The notes under the pieces: generated by a model
Databases searched by the model: none
Seen by the model: the letters and a program-made list of their open reading frames with translations, nothing else
Told to the model about the DNA's origin: nothing
Shown: in pieces, positions 55,530-64,000 of the stretch
Position numbering within the stretch: position 1 is the first letter of the stretch
Layout: each line of letters begins with the position of its first letter
Translations under genes and position numbers: made by a program
Origin: Hordeum vulgare subsp. vulgare
Lineage: Eukaryota > Streptophyta > Magnoliopsida > Poales > Poaceae
Length of the DNA: 64,000 nucleotides
Direction of reading: 5' to 3'
Assembly: GCF_904849725.1 (NCBI RefSeq)
Contig: NC_058521.1
Coordinates: 99,434,244-99,498,243, forward strand

Positions 55530-55880
55530 TAGCGATGTATTCTTCTGGGCGCTACTATTATTAGTCTTAGTAGTAGTGCTTGTTAGGAGCAGCGCTACTA
55601 CTAAGAGGGGCCCAATAGCAGTATTGGTGTTCTCGAAGAATGCGTGACTACTAAAATCTTAGCAGTAGCGCTGTTTTCGGGGCCGCGCTGCTACTACACC
55701 TAGCGCCGGTGGGCTCGTTGGGTCCAACTTAGTAGTAGCGCCCTTTATATTTCGAGCGCTACTGCTAAGGCTTCACTTGTAGCACTATGCAAAGCCAGCG
55801 CTTCTGCTAATTATCAGTACTGCTTGGTATTTTCCCGTGCTACTAATAATGTCCTACATATAAGGTTTTTCCTATTAGTG
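55530..55880. repeat. CACTA subterminal repeats and terminus
   Basis: A 12-15 bp motif GCGCTACTACTAAG and its inverse recur about ten times between 55,540 and 55,860, ending in the terminal CACTAATAGGAAAAACC on the minus strand at 55,880. Such repeats bind the regulatory transposase subunit. The preceding 54,899-55,530 is leader sequence without a visible gene. Confidence 0.85.
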
Positions 55881-57138
55881 GATATCCAGGGGAGCTATAA
55901 TTAGAACTTTCATGAAGATCATTGGATGTTAAACTTGATTCTTTGCAATAGTTTTGTGATATGAAGATAGTGATATGTGAGTTATGTTGATGAGTAATTA
56001 CGCTTTAGTAAGAATATTGATGTTAAGGTGTGTGTTTCCCTATGCATGCACATGAAGTCAATAATTATGCGATGAAATTACATGCTACTTGTGTTGCATT
56101 ATTCAGTGTTAGATATGTTTAATGTTCGCTTATGATGGTTTTTGTTCCTTAGTTCGGCGCTTCTCAATCTATTTGCTAGCCTTCACTTCTACTAAGCAGG
56201 AATACTGCTTGTGCATCCAAATCCTAAACCCAAAGTTGTGTAAAATGAGTCCACGATACCTACTTATATGCGGCATTTCAACGCCGTTCTAAGTAAATTT
56301 GCAAGTGCCAACTCTGATGTTCAAAATAAATTTCTGTTTTGTGTGCCTGTACCGCTCATGAAACAGTGAGGGGTGGCCGGTATCTTCCATGTTAAATATG
56401 TTATTCTCAAGATGAGTGTTTATTCACTTGTCATTGCACAAAAGTATGGCGGTAATAGGGATGGCTAGTCCGAAAATGCAAAGAAAATTTATTTTATGTT
56501 CTCAAATAATAGATTCCTTGGGAAGTGTTGGTATGGACGGTACCCGTGGATATGGCTAGCCGTGGAGTGCAAAATAATGGTGGAAAAAGAAATAAACTTT
56601 ATTTTCAGTTTGGGAACCGCCTATGATTTATTTAGCATGGAAGATATTGGGAACTCTTAGTCATTTTCGTTGATAGGAAAAACATACCACCCAAAATGTT
56701 TTATCTCTAAATTTTTCACTTTGAGCTGTGGCACCACTACAAATCTCTGTTTACTTTATGCAATTTTTTATTTTTAAAATTTGAGTCTCCATCTTCTCTT
56801 ATAAAGCACCAACTAAGGAACGCTATTATAATACTTGAGCATTGGATGTAGCTATTATTTGGGTGTGTTGCATTAATGGAACAATGATGGAGCATGATGT
56901 GCTAGGGATAACGTTCTTTAGCGTTGATATTTTGAAAGACTTGGTTGCTTGTTGATATCCTTGAGTATTGAAGTTTTCATGTCAAATTATCAACTATTGC
57001 TTCGAATCAAATACAAGTCCATATGTGCATGTTAAAAAGAAAAGAATATGATGAACATGTTAGGCAGATTCCACATCAAAAATTCTGTTTTTATCATTTA
57101 CCTACTTGAGGACGAGCAGGAAATAAGCTTGGGGATGC
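55881..57138 (+). mobile_element. Athila-type 3' internal region with purine tract
   Basis: No coding domain is visible. The sequence (AGCTATAATTAGAACTTTCA..., ACCACCCAAAATGTTTTATC, CTACTTGAGGACGAGCAGG) matches what I recall of the region between pol and 3' LTR in Triticeae Athila elements. It ends AATAAGCTTGGGGATGC directly before the LTR at 57,139; AAGCTTGGGGAT is the purine tract. It may belong to element C or D. Confidence 0.65.
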
Positions 57139-58705
57139 TGATATGTCTCTAACGTATTTATAATTTTTTATTGTTCCATGTTGTTATATTTTCATTCTTG
57201 GATGTTCTATAATAATTTTATAGCAACTTTATATCATTTTTTGGGACTAACCTATTAACATAGTGCCCAGTGCCACTTGCTATTTTTTGCTTGTTTTTTT
57301 CCTTCACAAAAAACAAATATATGATGAATTACAAATGCCAATAAACTTTTTGGAGATTTTTTTGGACCAAAAGGAAAGTTGAGGACCAAGGATGCTCACT
57401 AGGGGAGGCCCAGGCGGCCCACTAGGCACCAGGCCGCGCCCTGGACCCCTTGCACGTCCTGGTGGGTAGTGAGGGCCTCGGGCACGTCCTCCACCACCTT
57501 TGAGATCTATAAAACTAAAATATTCCAGAAACCCTATAAGAGAAGACGAAAAATCGTTTCAGCTGCCGCAAGTTCCAGAAGTAACGAAATCCAATCTAGA
57601 GCCCGTACCGGAGAGGAACACGATCAAGGTGGGGTTCATCATCCTCATTGGTGATCCTCCGATGATGCGTGAGTAGTTCATATCATACCTGCGGGTCCGT
57701 TGCCAGTAGCTAGATGGCTTTCTCTCTCGTGTTGCATCACAATATAATGGTCTCTTGGAGATCTATATGATGTAACTCTATCTTTTACGGTGTGTTTGTT
57801 GGGATCCGATGAATTCTGAGTTTATGATCAGATCTATGAAATTACATCCATTCTTCATTATTATAGCCTTGTATTTATTCTTTGATATTTGAGTTTTGTC
57901 TGGCCAACTTGATCTTTTATCTTGCAATGGGAAGATGTGCTTTGTGATGGGTTTGATCTTGCGGTTCTCAATCACATTGACAAAAAGAGACATGACACGC
58001 ATGTATCGTTGCTATTAAGGATACAATGATGGGATCTATTCCTACATGAATAGATCTTGTCTACATAATGTCATTGTTCTTACAGCATTACTCCGTTTCT
58101 CCATGAACTTAATACACTAGATGCATGCTAGATAGCGATCGATGTGTGGAGTAATAGAAGTAGATGAAGGCAGAAGTCGGTCTACTTGCCTTGGACATAA
58201 TGCCTATATACATGATCATTGTCTTGGATATCCTCATAATTATTCTCTCTTCTATCAATTGCCCAACACTAATTTGTCTACCCACCATTTGCTATTTTCT
58301 CGAGAGAAGCCACTAGTGAAACCTACGGCCCTCGGGTCTATTTTACTTCGTCCATTGGCAATCTTTATATTGTTGTTCGCATTTCCATTATATTTCCTCT
58401 TTTATTTTCAGATCTATATTACAAAAAAAAACCAAAAATACCTTGCTGCGTATTATTTTCTATCACTTTATTTGCATCTATCAATCTATCCTTTTACCAT
58501 TTTATTTTACCCACAAGGGATTGACAACCCTACATGAGTTGGGTTGCGAGGATTTGTTATTTGTGTGCAGGTACCGCTTACATAGTCTTGTGGATCTTTC
58601 TACTGGACTGATATCTTGGTTTCTTAACTGAGGGATATACTTGTCGTCATTGTGCTACATCAACCTATAATCTTGGAGGGAAACCAACGCATCGGCGATG
58701 AGTCA
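57139..58705 (+). repeat. Athila-type LTR with PPT upstream and PBS downstream (element D)
   Basis: This 1.57-kb LTR runs from TGATATGTCTCT to GATGAGTCA. A purine tract lies on its left (as for a 3' LTR) and a primer-binding site with 5' internal sequence lies on its right (as for a 5' LTR). It thus joins two element bodies. Confidence 0.8.
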
Positions 58706-58712
58706 AGATTTC

Positions 58713-58729
58713 TGGCAGTTGTCGGGGAA
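58713..58729 (+). other. Mutated tRNA-Asp primer-binding site (element D)
   Basis: TGGCAGTTGTCGGGGAA stands where TGGCGCCGTTGCCGGGG is expected, 7 nt after the LTR. Confidence 0.75.
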
Positions 58730-58950
58730 GATCAAGACAAGATATATCAATTTCCCACACATAAACTCTCATCTTCATTACATTATTTATAATTTGCCTC
58801 TAGTTTTCCTCACCCCCACGTCTAAAACATTTTCAGAAAAACATAAAACTATTTGCCTTCTTTTCGTTTGCCTTTTTCTTGCTTGCTTGCTTCTACTGCC
58901 TTCATGTCAACACTCAAAAACAGAAAAATAAACAGGAAAAGTAAAGACAT

Positions 58951-59637
58951 ATGGATCCTCATCCACTTTCTAATCTTTTCAAAAGATCTAATTATCTTGA
59001 ACCAATTGCTAGTGAGTTGAGTGCTCTTGATTATTTTTCAGAAGTTTTGCTTGAAAATCGTTAATCTGAATATTGTGATGAAGTGTTAAAATAAGAAATT
59101 TATAAAGTGAGTCATGATATCTCCTCGAATGAAAACCATGATTGCAATGGTGTTATTATAAATACTATTAATGTTAGTTGTGCTAATAATATGCAAAATT
59201 ACAAGATTGGGGATGGAAATTTTGTCGTGTCCACTACTCATTGTAATGATCATGATTGGGGTGATTCTTCTTATTATCCTGAAAAATTATTTAATCCTTA
59301 TGATGAATATGATCTTGATAGTAATGTTTGCAATAGTATTGAAAGTGGGTGTGGAAGAGTGTCAACTTTAGGTAATAATGATCCCACTATTTTGGATTAT
59401 TATCTATCTCGTGAATTTTTCAATAAAATTGGGTTTGGAGAGGTCATGACTTTAGTTAATGTTAATCCCACTACCTTGGACGATTATAAGACTTTTATGC
59501 ATGTGTATCATGAAGAGATTATTTTATGTGATAACTATATTATTGAATTTGAATATGGTTGTACATGTAATTATTATGAGAGAGGGAAATATGGTTATAT
59601 AAATATTCATGTTACTAATTTACTAGATTTAAATTAA
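58951..59637 (+). pseudogene. First internal ORF of Athila-type element D
   Basis: The ATG at 58,951 opens MDPHPLSNLFKRSN..., with in-frame TAA at 59,062 and 59,092, then 176 open codons to 59,637 (motifs NDHDWGDSSYYPEKLFNPYD and FEYGCTCNYYERGKYGY). This is the first ORF after the primer site in a Triticeae Athila-type element; its function is not known to me. It is unlike the corresponding region of element A. The element body ends at 59,661, where another LTR begins. Confidence 0.6.
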
Positions 59638-59661
59638 TTCAAAAAATAATGCCAACTAAAA

Positions 59662-61151
59662 TGCTAGGTAGACTCGGTGCAGTGCACCCAGGAATGCACC
59701 ACATGATGACAGTGTGTCGTGTTGACTGTCGAGTCATCAGTCAACATTGACCCGTTGACTGGTCAATGGGGCCCATGGGGCCCACACATCAGTGACTGGG
59801 GGAGCCCGGTCAGTAGGGTGGACTCGGTCAGCGGGGATGTGAGACCCGCTAGCAGCGACACAGGGGAGGGCCACATGGTAGCCATGTAAGCACCGACACC
59901 AGAGTAACTCCAACGAGCCATTTCGCGACGGTACTTCACCGGATTTGGTCAGAATTTTGCTACGGTTCATTAAAACGCATGTGGAGTCACTCTATGGGAT
60001 CCTACCGCTCGTGCACATCCTACGGTGGCTGTCACATGTGATGTGGTGGTCGGCAGGGGTGTCGGAGACGTCAAGCGGCAACAAGAGCACAGGCGGCAGC
60101 GAGTGCGACTGAGGGAGAGCAAGTGGCGAAGCCACGCGTGGGTGCTAATGGTTGTAGGCTAATGGGATGGCAAGCATGCGCACAGACAAACCGAGAGATG
60201 GGCGAGGGGGAACGGGGAGAGGATCTCACAATGGATCTCTTGGCGGCTGGGGGAAGACCAAGTGGACCACAGCAACAACAATCGACGGCAGAATGCGGCA
60301 ACCATGGGCGAAGACGATGACAATGGCGAGCCTGCAGGGCCTCCTAGCTCGATCCCTTATGCGAGGGTGAATGAGACGACAATGGCGGAGCCCCTGGATG
60401 TCTTGGAGAAATGACTAGAGGCCTATGGCCGCGGGATTGATGACAAGCGTGGTGGCGATGGTTCGACCGTGTGTGTGGTAGAGGACAACAACGCGGGGAA
60501 GGGAAGATGGGGGTGCTAGGGCTCATCCACGACTTCAGGAGTGTCGTGTAGGCGCCGAGAAGGGGTGGATGGCTGGCATGTGGCCGATCTGCGGCATGGA
60601 CGTGCGGCCATTAGCCCAATGCGCCATGGGCAAAGAGGAGTAGAAGAACAGAGGGGAGTTGGGTTTGGCCTCCCTGTAGACATAGAGCCCAAGTGGATAG
60701 TAGTTTTTTGTTTTTTTCTATTTTTTGTTAAGTTAATAGCTATTGTTCTGTATTTATTGGAGTGAGAAAATGATTTTTGTTAGAGATGAAACTTGGCACA
60801 TAAATACCAGCTAATATTTTGGCGCATTACAAAAAGTTTCAACCCATTTGGAAATGTATAAATATTTGTTTCATTTAGAATGGCTCAATTAGTTGTGATT
60901 GGACCACTCAAATATTACTAGGGTCAAATCGGAGAATTAGGTGATTTTGTTTTTGTTAACATAAATTCTTTTGAATTATTTAAAAAATATGAACACATTT
61001 AATTAAGTGTTAGAAGAAATATTTTCTGCCCTTATTTTGAATTCAATTTTGAGTTCAATTACGTCTCTAATTGTATTTTTTTAATCATCCCAATGTGATG
61101 ACATGGCATATTAGCATGGGTTCGTTGTAGCATGACACTGGGGGTGTTACA
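59662..61151 (-). repeat. 3' LTR of a minus-strand non-autonomous element
   Basis: The plus strand ends ACTGGGGGTGTTACA at 61,151, so in sense direction the LTR starts TGTAACACCCCCAGTG. It ends CTACCTAGCA at 59,662. It is about 1.49 kb long. It appears inserted in the internal region of element D. Open stretches such as 60,123-60,370 are GC-rich LTR sequence. Confidence 0.75.
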
Positions 61152-63293
61152 AATCTCCTCCACTACAAGAAATCTCATCCTATGATTTAAGAAGTGGAGT
61201 AAGGGGAAAAGTCCTGGTTACGAAATTCTAACGGATCTTCTCGTTCTTGGTTGCTCTCCTCGAAGAAGTTGATCCCTTTCGTTGATGTCTTCAGTTCTCT
61301 GTTTCATGACATCCTAATACATTCGTCATCCTTTCTTCGGGATCCTCATCATCCTACGGACATGATAATAAGGAAAACTCTGGAAGTATGTATATCCACA
61401 AATTTGGGCATCTGACGGTGACAAAAGGAAGAAGACATGAATTATTTCCTGAGTTTTAACTCAGGGAATTCACTGAGAGCAATATGCGATGGTACAAAAG
61501 TTTCAAACGGGTAGGAAATCATTCGATGCCTAATCATAAGGTGATAGGGGTTCAGAGCAACGGAAATAAATTTTGCGCCTTATACTAGAATAGATCATCC
61601 CTTGGACGATGGCTCAGGAATTACATACGAAGCCAAGTGCAAAAGGTACTTTGTAATGAAAGTTGTACTTGAGAGTCAGGTTTCGATCCTGTGGGACTGT
61701 GGGTTATGTTCCCTCCATGTGGGTTAAGAGTACGAAGAGTGGTGACATCCTGCATGGTCATGGTAGCAATACTTGTGAGAGGATAGCTTGTTAGTTATGT
61801 TGGAAACAAAGTTGGTACCAAGGGCGGGGGATGAATAGAACCATTTTCTAGCTCATTGAAACAAGGCAGACCAATAGGCAAAGTTCTCGTCCATCGGTGG
61901 CTACGGGAATGTCATCAACAATAGTAATAGGGTCTGACTAACAAAGTTGTACACCGAGGTGTTTGCGTAAGCATGGTATTATTTATGCTTAGATCATAAT
62001 TTTGTTCTTTTCTAAGAAAGGTTAAACAAACCAATGCAAAGGGAAATGTGTTTATACCCGTGTATCAAGAGTATTTCTTTCCCAAGGAAAGGGAGAGCAT
62101 GATATACATGATAGGGCTCCAAGTATGTCACCATTTTGACAAAGGGGCCATGTATTTGTGAGGTTTACCCATACAATGTTGTTTGCATAATTGATCAAGA
62201 TTTTTTTACATTGTGCTTCCAATGTTATGTTTGATTTTCGAAGTACCATGGTCATGCTTTAGGGTAGCATCGATATGGTCATCAATTAGAAGTCACACTT
62301 CGGGAAAACAAAGGATCCACGAGGAACAACTTTAAAATAAGTCATATTATTTTCTCATGGAAGGCTGGCTAATCTTGACGATAAAACTACTATAACAATA
62401 GGTCCTCCAACGAGGTGTGCTAGCCATAACATCACCTTATCGTGTAATATAGAGACCAATGCCATAATTCTGGAAAAAGTTCCAACCATCATATCTTCTG
62501 GAGATTCAAATCTAGTTGGTGTTAGGATATCTCAGACTCGGGATACCTAGGAAAGAAGGGGTGCAACCCAAATTGATGTGATGATGTTGCAAGATTCTGA
62601 GAACATGTAATACGGAAGCGAGCATCCAAAACATTGAGCTGGATTACAAGAGACACATGAGCAAACTACCCAAGACAATCATGACCACATGGAAGTCTTA
62701 CAACGAAAAGGCAACCGAGTTCTGGTCAAGAACCATCATTGAGGATATCAAAGACCATGCGTAAGTATAGATTAGCCCTTATGAATGAATTCCTTTTCCT
62801 GGAACAATTCTACTAGTGGCTTGGTGTGCTATGAAATACCGATGGAGTGAAGGTAGCAACCTATCAAGCCATAACATATTTCGCACATGCATGAATGATT
62901 TGGGATGACTCCAGAGGAAGCAATAAAACATTTTCTCATATCCATGATGGTAACGTGAATCACGTGCACGTGAATTTGTAGAGAAGACACTTCTCTTATC
63001 ACACATATACTTCATGAGAGAGGCACAAAGATAATGCTTTCAACCGTTTCAACACTAGCTTAAATGTTCATCATGAATCTTGGAGAATATGAGGATGTGG
63101 CTGATGGGATCAACAACTATTCAACGAGATTTCAATAAAGATGGATTATTACAATCTTGTCAACAAGGTGATAGTATTTTTCAAATAAAATGATATAATG
63201 ATGTATGCTCGATGAAAAGGTCCACGAATAAACATTGAATCAAAAGTGCAACAAGAAATCCGGACTAAGTAGCACGACCAATGTTAGAATGAT
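61152..63293 (-). mobile_element. Internal region of the same minus-strand element, truncated
   Basis: The sequence next to the LTR reads in sense direction GGATGAGATTTCTTGTAGTG + GAGGAGATT, a purine-rich tract comparable to the one before the LTR at 8,618. No gag or pol domain is visible in any frame over 2.1 kb; open stretches (62,052-62,255; 62,779-63,015 minus) are not recognisable. It is probably non-autonomous or badly decayed. A CACTA element cuts it at 63,294. Confidence 0.6.
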
Positions 63294-64000
63294 CACTACT
63301 GGAATTGGGAAATTTGCCATCTGCCATGCCTTTGCCGTCTGCTGACACATGGCAAACATCCTCTTTGCCGTCAGCTGGCACAAAGCAGACGGCAAAGAGG
63401 TTGCTGATGGAAAATGTTTTATTTGCCGTCTGCTGACGCATGGCAAAGGCCATGGAGGCGGACGGCATAGAAAACCCGGACGGCAAAGTGGCGCCACCCT
63501 AACGGCCGATGCCCGCCCCACCCACCCACCCCTTTGTCGTCCGCCTCCCAGCTTCTGCAGACGGCAAAGGGGGGCTCCCCCCTAACGGCACCCCGCCCCC
63601 ACCCCCGCTCCCCTAACGGCACACTCCCCCTTGATCTCCAGCCTCATCTCCCGCGTGCCCCGGCCTGCCCACTACAGCGCCGCCGCCCTCCTCCCTGCGG
63701 CCCTCCTCCCCGTGACCCTCCTCCCCGCCACCGACTACCGGCTCTCCCCGCTCCCCTCCTCCCCGCAAAGGGGCGCCACCCCCACGGCTGGAGCTCGCCC
63801 GCCCCTCCTCCCCGCACTACAGCGCCGCCGCCACCACCCCCTTCACTGCTCCGGCCCACCGCCGCCGCCCTCCTCCCTGCGGCCCTCCTCCCTGCGGCCC
63901 TCCTCCCCGCGGCCCTCCTCCCCACCGCCGACGACCGGCTCTCCCCGCTCCCCTCCTCCCCGCAAAGGGGCGCCACCCCCACGGCCGGAGCTCGCCCGCC
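63294..64000 (+). mobile_element. CACTA transposon, left end (runs out of window)
   Basis: It starts CACTACTGGAATTGGG, the same terminal motif as the fragment ending at 12,520, followed by TTTGCCGTCTGC-type direct and inverted repeats to about 63,580. It then enters GC-rich sequence. The three bases before it are GAT; the matching duplication lies outside the window. Confidence 0.85.
63660..64000. repeat. GC-rich minisatellite in the CACTA element
   Basis: A 15-bp unit GGCCCTCCTCCCTGC is repeated about four times near 63,870-63,930. A longer block (CCGGCTCTCCCCGCTCCCCT ... GGGGCGCCACCCCCACGG) occurs twice, at about 63,729-63,805 and 63,930-64,000. The minus-strand open stretch 63,644-63,982 (Gly/Arg/Ala-rich) is a by-product of this composition. 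Confidence 0.7.

Larger units (their letters stand above)
51551..55880 (-). mobile_element. CACTA transposon with TNP2-type transposase, split by an LTR
   Basis: The right end is the CACTA terminus on the minus strand (CACTAATAGGAAAAACC from 55,880). Inside it are subterminal repeats, then transposase-associated domain and TNP2 fragments, all on the minus strand. A 1.7-kb LTR interrupts it at 51,651-53,348. The left terminus is not visible; the 100 bp at 51,551-51,650 (minus-strand ALEASAGIAGVMAALARAA) may be its remnant. The element separates an Athila LTR fragment from Athila 3' internal sequence. Confidence 0.8.

Noticed and set aside
60123..60370. Small open frames 65-67 codons
   Set aside because: Inside the LTR 59,662-61,151; overlapping frames of GC-rich sequence without a domain.
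63644..63982. 112-codon Gly/Arg/Ala-rich open frame
   Set aside because: By-product of a GC-rich minisatellite in the CACTA element.

Overview
This window looks like intergenic DNA from a large grass genome, most probably a Triticeae species (wheat, Aegilops, barley or rye group). Nearly every base belongs to nested LTR retrotransposons, CACTA DNA transposons or tandem repeats. I found no convincing host gene, tRNA, functional rRNA or CRISPR. Species and family names could not be checked. 'Athila' and 'Tat' below are lineage calls from protein motifs, primer-binding sites and element layout.

Layout. (1) 1-16,949 is a four-layer nest. An Athila-type element (B, minus strand, 12,521-16,949) was hit by a CACTA element, of which 12,342-12,520 remains. 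That CACTA was hit by a second Athila-type element (A, minus, 1-1,967 and 11,854-12,341). The LTR of A was then hit by a complete 9.9-kb non-autonomous element (1,968-11,848; 3.2-kb LTRs, gag relic only, target duplication ATCTC). (2) 17,520-33,581 is a young, nearly complete Tat-lineage element on the minus strand. It has about 2.95-kb LTRs, an extra ORF before gag, gag-protease, RT, two RNase H domains and an intact-looking integrase, plus a 3' untranslated region made of about 34 tandem 44-bp units. It sits in an older (CA)n-rich repeat array (17,201-17,496 and 33,582-34,440). (3) 34,455-34,582 (minus) is a 5S-rRNA-like pol III promoter relic. (4) 35,041-39,990 is a satellite-like array of about 380-430 bp units, split by a 3.33-kb solo LTR (35,419-38,751, duplication CCTAA). 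(5) About 40,000-42,575 is probably CACTA-derived, with 84-bp subterminal repeats and a relic coiled-coil gene. (6) 42,576-50,779 is a degenerate plus-strand Athila element (C) split in pol by a 2.99-kb solo LTR (duplication GACCC). (7) 50,780-59,661 is a mosaic of Athila-type LTR and internal pieces (D), broken by a CACTA element with TNP2-type transposase that itself carries a 1.7-kb LTR. (8) 59,662-63,293 is the 3' LTR and part of the internal region of another minus-strand non-autonomous element, cut by a CACTA element that begins at 63,294 and runs out of the window.

How the parts work together. Only the Tat element still shows a near-complete replication set, interrupted by one in-frame stop and one likely 1-nt frameshift. 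The non-autonomous elements lack pol and would have needed enzymes from elsewhere. The points most worth a second look are an array of eight short hairpins, one with compensatory base changes, in the transcribed part of the Tat LTR; a stop codon inside an A8-T-A8 tract between gag-protease and RT; an ORF overlapping the start of gag; the primer-binding site found outside the 3' LTR of the same element; conserved non-coding blocks shared by two diverged LTR families; and the 5S-like relic.
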